NCBI GenBank assembly: GCA_964464825.1
Contig: CAYXKL010000002.1
Span: 106,465 to 170,464, forward strand
Reading direction: 5' to 3'
DNA: 64,000 bases
From: DYJK01 sp964464825
Lineage (GTDB): Bacteria; Bacteroidota; Ignavibacteria; Ignavibacteriales; Melioribacteraceae
Positions 35,720 to 45,500 of this stretch are shown one piece after another (position 1 is the first letter of the stretch; every line of letters begins with the position of its first letter). The notes under the pieces are model-generated. The model was not told the origin of the DNA, did no database searches, and saw nothing but the letters and a program-made list of their open reading frames with translations. The translations under genes were made by a program, and so were the position numbers.

Positions 35720-37948
35720 TTAATTACTGTAGAATAATTTACTAGCCGGAATTTGTTGGCGCGTTATCCCTGGTCCTTCGTATTCAACTTTAAGGTTTTG
35801 TTCACCCCCTTTTTCAAAATAAAAAACCCTGAATGGATATCTTCCTGATTCGAGTTCAATTTTACCAGATGATTCTTTTACTCCATGAGTACCATCGTTA
35901 TTAACCACTATTTTATTATCGATATATAAATTACTTCCATCATCCGAAGTGAGATAAAATGTATACAATCCATATTCTTCAATTTCAATAAATCCGTAGT
36001 AATCTATTCCAAATTTATCTTCACTAATTTTTAATTCGTTTAATGATAGCTTATAAATTTTACCTCTGTTAACGGGGCGTAATTCCCAAAATTTTGGAAT
36101 ACTGTCCCAATCACCCTCGTAATATTTAAAGAACAATCCATTTTCAGTTGTGTCTATAAAACTGATTAATGTTGTTGATGTAACACTGCTTTTTCCATTT
36201 ATTAAAAAAGTTTTAGCTTTTAAAAGTGCCGGTTCATTAAAAACAAACGGATTAGTATAAATTGCCGAATTAATTGTCGGTTCAGTTCCATCTAGTGTGT
36301 AATATATTTTTGAACTACTGATTGGACTTGATAAGTAAAATTTTTCCTCTTTTGTCATTAAATATTCACCGGAAAAATTTGTCGGGGGAGGAATGCGGTA
36401 ATTAATATTCTTCTTTGTGAGGATATCATAATGATGCTTCATTCGTTTTGTAAAATCATCAAAGGCTTTTTGTTCTTTTGGTGTCCATGTTACTTCACTT
36501 AACGCACACAAGCGCGGCAGCAGCATATATTCAACATGATCTGTAGTCTCATAATATTCCGACCACATATTTGCTTGTGCGCCCATGATATATTTTGCTT
36601 CTTCAGTGTTTAATACTTCGGGTACGGGCTCGTAAGAATAAACTTTTTCAAGCGGAGTAAAACCGCCTATAGCTTTAGGTTCACCACTCAAACCTTGATA
36701 GTGATCGAAATAGCAATGTGAACCGGGCGACATTACAACATTATGATTCATTTTAGCGGCAGCAATTCCGCCATCAATACCACGCCAGCTCATTACAGCC
36801 GCATTAGGTGCCAAACCTCCTTCGAGTATTTCATCCCAACCAATTATTTTTCTGTCGTGTGAATTAACAAATTTTTCTATTCTTTGAATAAAATAACTTT
36901 GTAATTCATGTTCATCTTTTAAATTTTCTGTTTTCATTCGTGATTGACATTTCTCACAATTTTCCCATCTAGTTTTAGGTACTTCATCACCGCCAACGTG
37001 GATATATTCGCCCGGAAATAATTCCATCACTTCTGTTAAAACATTCTGCAGAAAATTAAAAGTACTGTCATTACCGGCACAAAAAACATCTTCTATAACA
37101 CCCCAAAGATTACCGACTTCAAATGGACCGCCAGTACATGATAGTTCCGGGTAAGCAGCAAGAACGGCAAGTGCATGTCCCGGCATTTCGATTTCCGGAA
37201 CAACTGTTACAAATCTTTCTTCTGCATAACGAACAATATCGCGAATCTGATCTTGTGTATAAAATCCGCCGTATATTTCACCATTGATTTCTTTCCGCCA
37301 TGCACTTATTTCCGTGAGCTTAGGATATTTTTTTATTTCAATCCGCCAACCTTGATCATCGGTTAAATGCCAGTGAAAAGTGTTGATCTTATACATAGAA
37401 AGTATGTCAATATATTTTTTTACAAACTCCAAAGGAAAAAAATGACGGCTTACATCAAGATGAACACCCCGCCATTTGAAGCGAGGATAATCTTCTATTT
37501 TCATACATGGAAGGTTCAATGTTTCAGTTTTTGATAAAGGTAGAAGCTGCAACAATGATTGAATACCATAAAATATTCCAGCACCACTACTGGCAGTAAT
37601 CCGTATTTCATTCGATTTAATTGATAAATTATAAGCTTCTTTGTCGGTTAAAGTAGAATCTAGTCTTAACCACACAAGACTTTTAGGAATGTCGCGTGTC
37701 ATTTTTGAGGTTGGTATTAAATTTAATCCGGTAATATTATTCACCGGCTGTGCAACCAGATTTCCGAGAAATTCCATTTCTTCAGTTGGACTAATCCATA
37801 TTTTAGTATCGCTGCTAAATGTAAAGACACCTTCGCTCAAATCAATTTTTACTGGTTTTGGAATGACAGAAATGCTCTGTCCATTTGTTTGATAGAAATT
37901 GAAGAAGAAAAAAGAAATTGTAATAAGTGATAGGAAAAGCTTTTTCAT
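35720..37948 (-). CDS. GH20 beta-N-acetylhexosaminidase with PA14 tail
   Basis: 742 residues with signal peptide. GH20b domain to about 150, then the (beta/alpha)8 catalytic domain about 150-500: FKWRGVHLDVSRHFFPLEFV, FHWHLTDDQGWRIEIKKYP, VVPEIEMPGHA and YIHVGGDEVPKTRW (catalytic Asp-Glu). A chitobiase C-terminal-like segment (about 530-600, IYYTLDGTEPT) and a PA14 domain (about 620-735, FYLTSDDGSNLYIDNKIV) follow. It removes terminal beta-GlcNAc/GalNAc. In this cluster it would cleave N-glycan antennae or the chitobiose core. First gene of the cluster; GH125 starts 65 nt later. Confidence 0.94.
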   Translation of the reverse strand: MKKLFLSLITISFFFFNFYQTNGQSISVIPKPVKIDLSEGVFTFSSDTKIWISPTEEMEFLGNLVAQPVNNITGLNLIPTSKMTRDIPKSLVWLRLDSTLTDKEAYNLSIKSNEIRITASSGAGIFYGIQSLLQLLPLSKTETLNLPCMKIEDYPRFKWRGVHLDVSRHFFPLEFVKKYIDILSMYKINTFHWHLTDDQGWRIEIKKYPKLTEISAWRKEINGEIYGGFYTQDQIRDIVRYAEERFVTVVPEIEMPGHALAVLAAYPELSCTGGPFEVGNLWGVIEDVFCAGNDSTFNFLQNVLTEVMELFPGEYIHVGGDEVPKTRWENCEKCQSRMKTENLKDEHELQSYFIQRIEKFVNSHDRKIIGWDEILEGGLAPNAAVMSWRGIDGGIAAAKMNHNVVMSPGSHCYFDHYQGLSGEPKAIGGFTPLEKVYSYEPVPEVLNTEEAKYIMGAQANMWSEYYETTDHVEYMLLPRLCALSEVTWTPKEQKAFDDFTKRMKHHYDILTKKNINYRIPPPTNFSGEYLMTKEEKFYLSSPISSSKIYYTLDGTEPTINSAIYTNPFVFNEPALLKAKTFLINGKSSVTSTTLISFIDTTENGLFFKYYEGDWDSIPKFWELRPVNRGKIYKLSLNELKISEDKFGIDYYGFIEIEEYGLYTFYLTSDDGSNLYIDNKIVVNNDGTHGVKESSGKIELESGRYPFRVFYFEKGGEQNLKVEYEGPGITRQQIPASKLFYSN

Positions 37949-38078
37949 GATGGATTCCGGTTAGTTTTAATTAAAGAATAATAACTTGAATACCGAAAAA
38001 TTTAATGATATAAAATCTGGAAAATTATTCTAAGACAAAAGAATATTTGAAGAATAAAAGATTTTATTTATGAATAGA

Positions 38079-38534
38079 TTACAATAATCCGAATTGCTTC
38101 AAATGATGAGTAAAATGCTTTTGATGAAAAATTTCCCATTCTTCTCGGTTTAAGTCTCCAAATGTAGGGTTTGTCAATATTGCGCTTGGGTTTTCATTAA
38201 AAAAAGTAATGTATTCTTCTATTTCATTTCTCAGATTTGTGATTGCCTCTTCTAAACTTTTAAATTCAAGAGGAATCACATCCGGTCCAATAATTGGGTT
38301 CATAAATTCTTTCGGTAACGGACGATTGCTCACAAGAAATCTTTTTAATGTAGGAATTTTTTCCGGGGGATTAAAACACTCAACTTTAAGTTTGCTATTG
38401 CTTGTTCTTACAGCAAGAATTAGATGTTCAACCATATGCTGTGCTGTCATTTTTCCCCATAATGGCTTTAGTCCAACATTTATTTTATTAAAATAAGGTA
38501 TGAAATCTTTAAGTACACTTTTCATAATTACCAT
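38079..38534 (-). CDS. DinB-like DUF1569 protein
   Basis: About 151 residues. PLWGKMTAQHMVEHLILAVRT and the C-terminal EWEIFHQKHFTHHLKQFGL carry the His residues of the DinB/YfiT-like four-helix metal site. The start is ambiguous (ATG at 38534 or 38525; neither has a clear SD). The family is of unknown function; some DinB-fold proteins are thiol transferases. It stands alone upstream of GH20 on the same strand, 130 nt before it. Confidence 0.75.
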   Translation of the reverse strand: MVIMKSVLKDFIPYFNKINVGLKPLWGKMTAQHMVEHLILAVRTSNSKLKVECFNPPEKIPTLKRFLVSNRPLPKEFMNPIIGPDVIPLEFKSLEEAITNLRNEIEEYITFFNENPSAILTNPTFGDLNREEWEIFHQKHFTHHLKQFGLL

Positions 38535-38683
38535 TTATTATACATTTAATAGATGTAAAATAAACCATATTATGGCTTTCAGACAATATTTTTCTTGAAG
38601 TATAGAAATATTATTTATATCATATTATGCAGATAAAATTCTAAATTTATAATACAATATTTATCAAATAACGGGTCATTAAT

Positions 38684-39067
38684 ATGGGCTCACAGCAAAT
38701 ATTATTAATTATAGTTGGTGTGATTGTTATTGGACTGATGGTAACAAGCGGTATTAGACTATTCAGCAGTTATATGGAAACTTCCAATAGAGACCAATTG
38801 ATTAGCACAGTTTATGATTTGTGTGTTTTGGCAAAGCAGCACGCAAAGAAACCGCGTGAACAAGGGGGAGGCGGTGGTAATTTTACCGGATGGACTCTGC
38901 CTCGTCAGTTCAGAAATACTACAGCCGGTACAATATCTGCTACTGTTAGAGCTGCCCGGGTAGACTTTACTGCAACCGGTAAAGAGAAGGGAAGAAACGG
39001 CAGAACTAATGTCCGTGTCACCGGTCGTGTAGATGCAAATCAAATTAGAATTACAATTACCAATTAA
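38684..39067 (+). CDS. Pilin-like membrane-anchored protein
   Basis: 127 residues. The N-terminus MGSQQILLIIVGVIVIGLMV is a single hydrophobic helix followed by a polar helix (SSYMETSNRDQLISTVYDL) and a Gly-rich loop (EQGGGGGNFTGW), then a beta-rich tail ending VRVTGRVDANQIRITITN. Overall shape is type IV pilin-like, but the leader before the helix is only five residues and the pilin Glu5 is absent. It is the first gene of a run with a divergent sigma factor (12 nt later) and an anti-sigma factor. The function is unknown. Confidence 0.6.
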   Translation: MGSQQILLIIVGVIVIGLMVTSGIRLFSSYMETSNRDQLISTVYDLCVLAKQHAKKPREQGGGGGNFTGWTLPRQFRNTTAGTISATVRAARVDFTATGKEKGRNGRTNVRVTGRVDANQIRITITN

Positions 39068-39079
39068 ATTACACATAAA

Positions 39080-39580
39080 ATGTCTTTAGAAAACACCCAA
39101 TACGTTTCTTACATGGTTGAACTTGCACAGCAAGGAAGAAAGAATGCATTCTTTGATCTCTGCGGTATTAATCTCAGAAATATTTTTACAATTGTAAACC
39201 GACTGCTAATTGATTTTGAACTGAGCAAAAAAGTTACAATTGCAGTTTTTCTTACAGCGTGGGATAATATAAAATTATACAATCCAAAACTCTCTTTTGC
39301 ATTATGGATGAAAGATTTAGCAGTTAAGTATTCTATACGCGAATTAGAAAAAAGAGGTGAACTGGGAATCATAAGTAAAAATACTGCTACTTCTGTTCCA
39401 AACATTGAATATTTAATAATGACACTCCCCAATGAGGAAAGATTGATATTTGTTCTTCATGATTTAGAAGGATATAATTATTATGAAATTACCACATTCC
39501 TTGCTCATTTAAGTGTTGATGAAGTTAAAACAAAATTAATTACTACAAGAGAAAATTTAATGAAGCAGATAGAACTGTGA
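39080..39580 (+). CDS. Divergent ECF-sigma-like protein
   Basis: 166 residues. Region-2-like helices contain AQQGRKNAFFDLCGINLRNI and AVFLTAWDNIKLYNP. Region-4-like helix-turn-helix: LIMTLPNEERLIFVLHDLEG, YNYYEITTFLAHLSVDEVKT and KLITTRENLMKQI. It lacks a clear region 2.4 promoter-binding segment typical of ECF factors, so it is divergent. Its stop overlaps the start of the zinc-finger/FecR-like gene (GTGA), which indicates a sigma/anti-sigma pair. The promoter it recognises is unknown. Confidence 0.65.
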   Translation: MSLENTQYVSYMVELAQQGRKNAFFDLCGINLRNIFTIVNRLLIDFELSKKVTIAVFLTAWDNIKLYNPKLSFALWMKDLAVKYSIRELEKRGELGIISKNTATSVPNIEYLIMTLPNEERLIFVLHDLEGYNYYEITTFLAHLSVDEVKTKLITTRENLMKQIEL

Positions 39581-40797
39581 CTTGCGAAGAAATTAAAATA
39601 AGTCTGCACGATTATGTTGACGAACTGCTGGATACCAATATGCAAAAAGAAGTAGCGGCACATTTGCGCACATGTGAAATATGCTTTTTTGAATACCAAA
39701 AGCTGAAGAAATTTTTTGATAAACTTCAAAATCTGCCTTTTACTATAAATCCCCCCGATGATATAATAACAATTCTCTCTTCAGAATTGATGAAAAGAAG
39801 TGCAGCAGAACCAAACCCGGAGATCATAGATACTAAGGTAAATATTAGAAAAATTAAAAAAGAACAGCAGAAACTTGAAAAGAAATTAAAGGATACACGC
39901 GGCGTAAAAAGAAAAAGCATGATGACGCAGTCGTTAGGCTCTACCCAGCTTTCAAAAAAAATTGCTAAACCGGGTAAAATAGATTTCAGAAAAACTATTC
40001 TTACCTTGTTGCCTCTTGCTATAATTGCAATCGGATATTACATATATGACTTCACAAGAATTAATTCTCCATGGAAAGTTAGACTGATAACGGGTACTGT
40101 TTATTTAAACGGAAAAATTGATCAAAGTGGTAAGTGGGAAGAAGGTACAAGTTTATTTACTCAAGATAATTCTAAAGCAATTATTAGTGTTCCAAATACC
40201 GGACGCCTAGAAGCAGAGGAAAATACTTTTTTATATTTAGTAAAAGCTAAGGATGGCGATAATATTGTAAGAATGGAAAGAGGTAAAATTAAAATTGAAA
40301 ATACAGAACAGATGCCTAACTTTATAATTACGGTTGGTAAAAAAATTATTAGTGACCGTGGTGGTGTTCTAAATATTGAAGTTGACGAATCAATGAATAC
40401 AAAGTTATTTGTTGAACTTGGTTACGTAGAAATTGAACGTTTTGGTAAAAAATATTTTGTGGATGAAGGATTTGAATGCTTGATGAGAAGCAATGAAGAA
40501 ATCGGAACACCGTACCGTGCTGAATCTACTGATTCTCTTAAGAAACTTATTTATGAAATTGATTATCTAAAAGGCGGTGATGAGGTAATAAAAAAAATAG
40601 TTGAGATTTCCACTGATAGTGATTTGCTAACACTTCTTGCTTTAATACCCCGAGCATCAGAATCGTACCGGACAATTTTATATAACAAAATTGCGAAAGT
40701 TTACCCGCCGCCTAGTACAGCAACAATGGAAGGTATTATAAAGTTAGATCCTTACATGCTGGAGGATTGGTGGTTTGAAATAGAATGGCAGATTTAA
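39577..40797 (+). CDS. Zinc-finger/FecR-like membrane anti-sigma factor
   Basis: 406 residues; GTG start in a GTGA overlap. N-terminal zf-HC2 anti-sigma zinc-binding domain about 1-55 (SLHDYVDELLD, HLRTCEICFFEY: HxxxCxxC). Charged linker, one membrane helix at about 140-160 (TILTLLPLAIIAIGYYIY), then a periplasmic FecR-like domain (VRLITGTVYLNGKIDQSG, MERGKIKIENTEQ, YVEIERFGKKYFVDEGF). This is the usual layout of a membrane anti-sigma factor that senses an external signal and holds the preceding sigma factor. Confidence 0.85.
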   Translation: MTCEEIKISLHDYVDELLDTNMQKEVAAHLRTCEICFFEYQKLKKFFDKLQNLPFTINPPDDIITILSSELMKRSAAEPNPEIIDTKVNIRKIKKEQQKLEKKLKDTRGVKRKSMMTQSLGSTQLSKKIAKPGKIDFRKTILTLLPLAIIAIGYYIYDFTRINSPWKVRLITGTVYLNGKIDQSGKWEEGTSLFTQDNSKAIISVPNTGRLEAEENTFLYLVKAKDGDNIVRMERGKIKIENTEQMPNFIITVGKKIISDRGGVLNIEVDESMNTKLFVELGYVEIERFGKKYFVDEGFECLMRSNEEIGTPYRAESTDSLKKLIYEIDYLKGGDEVIKKIVEISTDSDLLTLLALIPRASESYRTILYNKIAKVYPPPSTATMEGIIKLDPYMLEDWWFEIEWQI

Positions 40798-40809
40798 AAT
40801 TTACATTTC

Positions 40810-41295
40810 CTATTCGTAACTGAATATTGGAATACTAATAGATCTATATATTTTCCAAACTCCTTCATTATTTTTTCTTACAATCCGCAGACATCTTTCT
40901 GAATATTGCGGTGTATCTCCACCTTCAATAGGATCGGGAATGAGAAATGATCCTTGAGTGATTATATAACCAAGATTATTTTGTAACGAAATTTCTTCAA
41001 TCTCAAATGTCCATTTTCCATCGGGATATTGTTTTTTAATCTCATTAAGTTCATCTTGAAGCATTGCAGTGCCTATTATATCATCCGATTCGGCTGCTAT
41101 ACCTTTATAATTCGGATCAAAAAATGAAATTACTTTTGGAATATCATTAGAGTTGTACGATTGATAATAATTAGTTACAACTTCCCGTACAAGATTCTCT
41201 TCAATCGATTTTGAAATATTTTTTTCAGCTTCAGGTACTTCTTTGGTACATGAAAAAAATATTAAAACTGTCAATGTGATAAATAAGATTTTCAT
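40810..41295 (-). CDS. Lipoprotein with NTF2/SnoaL-like domain
   Basis: 161 residues. Lipoprotein signal LIFFSCTKE (Cys16). The mature part matches the SnoaL/NTF2-like cone: VREVVTNYYQSYNSNDIPKV, FDPNYKGIA, DGKWTFEIEEISLQNNLGYI, RCLRIVRKNNEGVWKIYRSI. Such exported proteins usually bind small molecules or lack enzymatic activity. Convergent with the anti-sigma gene; GGGATGA upstream of the ATG. Confidence 0.7.
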   Translation of the reverse strand: MKILFITLTVLIFFSCTKEVPEAEKNISKSIEENLVREVVTNYYQSYNSNDIPKVISFFDPNYKGIAAESDDIIGTAMLQDELNEIKKQYPDGKWTFEIEEISLQNNLGYIITQGSFLIPDPIEGGDTPQYSERCLRIVRKNNEGVWKIYRSISIPIFSYE

Positions 41296-41418
41296 AACAT
41301 CATCCCAAAATGTTCATTTGTACAATAATAATTATTAAATAGAATAAATAAAATTATGATGATGTGAAGAAATGTATATAAGTTAAAAAAGATCTGATAA
41401 AGGGGAGTATCAATCAAA

Positions 41419-41640
41419 TTATGCGGTGTAAAAAGAGATATCCTCTTGTGCTAAATTATTGTTCTCTCTTTTCTCATGCTGGTTTAAGTTCGGAAGAAAT
41501 GAAATTAATGTGAGCCCGATTGGTCCGGTTAAAAATCCGGTTAAGAACCAATTTTTAGTAAAACGATTTTTTTTCTTTGCCTGGATAGAACATAAACTGC
41601 CGAAGAGTAATCCCAATATTGCAATAAGTAATCTTTCCAT
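41419..41640 (-). CDS. Small two-helix membrane protein
   Basis: 73 residues. N-terminal hydrophobic helix (MERLLIAILGLLFGSLCSI), a basic loop (QAKKKNRFTKN), a second helix (WFLTGFLTGPIGLTLISFLP) and a polar tail. AGGA lies 8 nt before the ATG. No named family recognised; the WFLTGFLTGPIGLT motif is reminiscent of small proteins often encoded near transporters. Stand-alone gene. Confidence 0.6.
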   Translation of the reverse strand: MERLLIAILGLLFGSLCSIQAKKKNRFTKNWFLTGFLTGPIGLTLISFLPNLNQHEKRENNNLAQEDISFYTA

Positions 41641-41825
41641 TTTTAATTCCTAGTTTTCTGATACAATATTAAAGTAAAAAAATAAGTGTTGGGTTAAGTA
41701 TATATTAACAGATTAATAAGAAATTGTTAAGAAGCTATAAAAAACGAGTATTTTTAATAGATTAATTGGGTAGTACTTAAATTTTTGGATTTATATTTAT
41801 AATAATTCTAACGAAAATTGGAATG

Positions 41826-41932
41826 GTCACTGCGGGGGTTCTCTTTTATGAGAGAAGGCCTTGGGCAAAATTAATTCACAAGAAAGGGTTAATAGCCCCA
41901 GCCTCCGTTGGGAGTACGGAGGCTGCAGTGAC
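41826..41932. repeat. Structured palindromic element, 107 bp
   Basis: Outer arms GTCACTGC (41826-41833) and GCAGTGAC (41925-41932) enclose two hairpins: TTCTCT/AGAGAA near 41842-41859 and AGCCTCCGT (41900-41908)/ACGGAGGCT (41916-41924, loop TGGGAGT). The G-run after the left arm can pair with CCCC at 41896-41899, giving a multi-branched fold. It lies in a 298-bp gene-free stretch (41641-41938) and its right edge is 6 bp from the end of the next minus-strand ORF. I see nothing else in that stretch. Confidence 0.55.
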
Positions 41933-41938
41933 GAATAT

Positions 41939-42163
41939 TTATAGTAAATACATCAGTGCAAATTCCAGCATCCAGATTACTTCATTAGGCACACCCAATA
42001 ATTCCTCAATTCCTTTTATGCGGTACCACCAGCGTTCATCATAATCTGAAATTAATATCTTTCTTAAAGTTTCTTTGTTTTTTAAATATGCTGTTAATTG
42101 ATTTTTGGAAAGTCCGCTTTGTTTTTCTTCAATTGTAAATTTTGAATTATCATAATCAAACAT
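41939..42163 (-). CDS. Hypothetical 74-residue protein
   Basis: A small charged protein (FTIEEKQSGLSKNQLTAYLK, DERWWYRIKGIEELLGVPNE). No domain recognised, no signal peptide and no clear SD. Composition and tryptophan-rich middle look protein-like. Its C-terminus runs to the edge of the structured element at 41932. Low-confidence gene, placed 17 nt after the small exported ORF upstream. Confidence 0.4.
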   Translation of the reverse strand: MFDYDNSKFTIEEKQSGLSKNQLTAYLKNKETLRKILISDYDERWWYRIKGIEELLGVPNEVIWMLEFALMYLL

Positions 42164-42180
42164 CAGAAAATATTTTGTAT

Positions 42181-42381
42181 TTAATTTAATAGCGATAACT
42201 CACTTCTAAGTTTTTGGATAGGATAAACCGAAAAATATTTGGTATTAGTATCAGAATTAATTTTTAATCTTGTTGTTGGATCTGATTTTTGAGGAAAGTT
42301 CAATTTTCTATTTATTGAATCTTTTAACTGAGCCGCCGCCGTAATAAGAAATAAAAAATATAATATGATAAAGTATTTCAT
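42181..42381 (-). CDS. Short exported protein of unknown function
   Basis: 66 residues from the ATG at 42381 (a TTG three nt earlier is a less likely start). Signal peptide MKYFIILYFLFLITAAAQ, then a short polar mature part ending in SELSLLN. Could be a real small secreted protein or the beginning of a degraded gene. No family recognised. Confidence 0.4.
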   Translation of the reverse strand: MKYFIILYFLFLITAAAQLKDSINRKLNFPQKSDPTTRLKINSDTNTKYFSVYPIQKLRSELSLLN

Positions 42382-42517
42382 CAAAATCGTGATTAGACAT
42401 ACTTTTTACCGGTTAGAAATTTAATAGTTCCGTATTCAGCAAATGATAAAACATTAATGAATAGAATTGAACTTAATTTAAATGTTATACCGAAGTGTGA
42501 TTTGGTTGCTAATAATA

Positions 42518-42550
42518 AAGCCAGCCCCGATATATTAACCGGGACTGGTA
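42518..42550 (-). terminator. Possible terminator after the tricorn-like protease gene
   Basis: On the minus strand CCAGTCCCG (42548-42540) pairs with CGGGGCTGG (42529-42521), nine pairs with one G-U, followed by CTTTATTATT. It starts about 10 nt downstream of the protease stop. The T-tract is interrupted, so strength is moderate. Confidence 0.55.
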
Positions 42551-42558
42551 AAAATATT

Positions 42559-45500
42559 TTACTTTATATCTTTTAAAAGTTCATCAACAGCAGCTTTCAA
42601 TTGTTCATCAACGCCTTTTGATTTATAATCGATTGAAAGCTCAACCATAATATCTGGTATTGGTACATGCATTTCTTGATTCAAATCCGTTGCTTTTGTA
42701 AACCATCCTCTAAATGGAAGTCGTACAAATGAACCATCTAGCAATCCTTTTCCACCGGTGGATATAACATAACCGTTTGTTGGTTTGCCGACAAGTTTAC
42801 CTATACCAAGAGTTTTGTATGCATGAGAAAAAATTTCTGCATTCGAATAGCTATCTTCATTACATAGAACAATTGATGGTTTTAACCAGGCAGCATAAAC
42901 AAGTCGCTCTCCGGTCGGGTAGTAATCACGGAATTTTTTCTTATCACGCTCAAGATTATCCGATGCACCGCGTGGTATTGTATACGCATGCTGTTTGTAA
43001 TTTAATATAGCCATTAGAAAATCTGTTGTTGAACCGCCTCCATTATGACGGACATCGATAACAAGCCCATCTTTTCCATTGCCGGCTGCTGTAAGTTCTC
43101 TTTCAAATTGTTCAAAACTCGGTATGCTCATTCCTTGAATATGGATATAACCTAGTTTACCGCCGGAATATTTTTCTACAAGCTTTGCTCTTTCATCAAC
43201 CCATTCTTTATATAAAAGCTGGCGTATATTGTTTGTCGGACGAATAACTACTTCCCGTTCTTTACCATCTTTATCATTAACAGTTAATAAAATTTGTTCA
43301 TCTACCGTATTTGAAAGTAAAGAGTAAAAATTGATTTTTTCTGTTATTGCTTTACCATTAACAGAAGTAATAACATCATCAACATTTAATTTACTGCTAA
43401 TGCGATCTGCTGGAGAATCGGGTACCACACGGAGAACTTTCATTCCATCATTTACCGGTAGTAATTCTACACCGAGCATACCGGTAGCATCATTTTGTGT
43501 TTGAGCGCGGTCATCTGTATAAAATCCCATATGACTTGCATTCAATTCTCCGAGTAGATAATTAAACATATCTCTAAAATCAATTTTAGATGATGCACTA
43601 ATACAAATCGGTTTATACTTATCATGAAGTTTAAACCAATCGTGTCCATGAAATTGAGGATCATAAAAACCATCTCGAAGAGTCCGCCAAGCTTCTTCGT
43701 AGATTTGATCAAGTTCTCTGTAATAATCAATTATCATTTTTGCACTGTAAGGAAGTGACTCACTTTTATCACCTTTAACATCCAACCGGTTTAGTACACC
43801 GCCGGATTTAAAGTAATATAAATATTTTCCTTCTTTATCGATTGATACACCATTTGGATTTGAACCTCCTTTTGTGATTTCTTTCAAATCCTTTCCATCC
43901 CATTTAATGCTGTAGAGGTCTCTTCCTTTTGCATCTGTGTTCTCGGCAGTATAATAAAAAGTCTCACCATCTTTGGAAATAACCATGTTCGATTCATCAC
44001 CCGCCAGATTTGTAACTTGAACAAGTCTTTCGTGAATTTTATCAAGATCAATTTTTATTGGTTTAGGTTCACTACTTTTTTTATCATCTTTTTTATCTTT
44101 ATCGGATTTTTCATCTTTGGGAGTTTCTTTATCTTCCCAATCTTGTTTAGTTCTTTCCCAGTCTTCTTTTTTAAGCCACGCAAACCAAACATCGCGTGTG
44201 TGGTTTAATCCGCCGGTAACACCATTTAAAGTACTGCGCGAGGATAGAAAACCAAGTTTAGAGCCATCGGCACTCCAGAATGGTGAACCATCTCCGCGGG
44301 GATGCATACTTACATTTACTGGTTTTGATGAATTATCCGCTGCATGTATAAATATATCTTCATTGAAATAGAGATCCTCAATTGAATATGCGAGCCATTT
44401 ACTGTCGGGACTCCATGCTATTCCGCCTGGAGTTGCCCAGCCCTCTCTTAATATTTTTTCATTGGTAAGTTTACCCTCAGGTGAAATTTCTGATACAATT
44501 AATTTACCTCTTCCCAAATTGTATGCTATCTTTTTGCCATCCGGTGAAACTACCGGATTTGATTCGTCTTCATCACTATCTGTAATTCTAACAAGTTCGT
44601 GTTTTAAAGATTTGAAAATATTCGGTTGAGATTTATCAGATGATCTTGCTAAATAAAGATCGAATTGTTTACCATCCCGATCGGAAACAAAAATTAAAGT
44701 AGTATCACTTAGCCAGAATGGATTCATATCGCGGTACGGATTTTCGGAAAGATTAACACTTCTCGATTTTTCTTTATCTGCTTCTTTAACAAAAACTTCT
44801 CCCCGAACAACAAAGGCAATCAGTTTTCCATTCGGTGATACAACATATTCATCGGCATCTTTACTGAATGTTTTATTTTCAACCGGATCAAAACGGTAAT
44901 CTGCCGCAACCGTAACGTTTACTTTTTCCATTTTACCGGTAGCTGTTTTCATTAAATAAATATCTTTTCCTTGTTCCAATATTATTGAAGAGCCATCAGC
45001 GCTTATGCTGAAATATCTCACAGCATAATCATTAAATTTTGAAATCTGTTCGGGATTGCCGGCTGGTTTTCCGCCATCATCAATTTTAATTTTGTAAAGG
45101 TTGTACATTTCTTTATCAGCACTTATAAAATAGATAGTTTTTGAATCGCCCCATTGAGGCATATAATCGTTCGCGGCTGATTTAGAAATCTGAGTGTAAG
45201 TTTTATTTTTAATATCATAAAGCCAGATATTTTTATTAGCAGAGCCACTGTAATCTTCCCTGAAAAGTGAATTTGTTCCGCGAGTAAAAGCTAAAAACCG
45301 TCCATCCGGAGAAATAACCGGTTCGAAACCGAATCCATCTAAAATTCTTTTTTCTGTACCGCCGGATGATGGGATCGAGTAAATCTCAGGTTCGCGTTCT
45401 ATCTGGTTGTATTCTCGGATAGTTGTAAATAGAATTTGTCCGTCTTTATTCCAGCTTGAAATTTGATCTGCTGCCGAATGATATGTTAATCGCATTGGCA

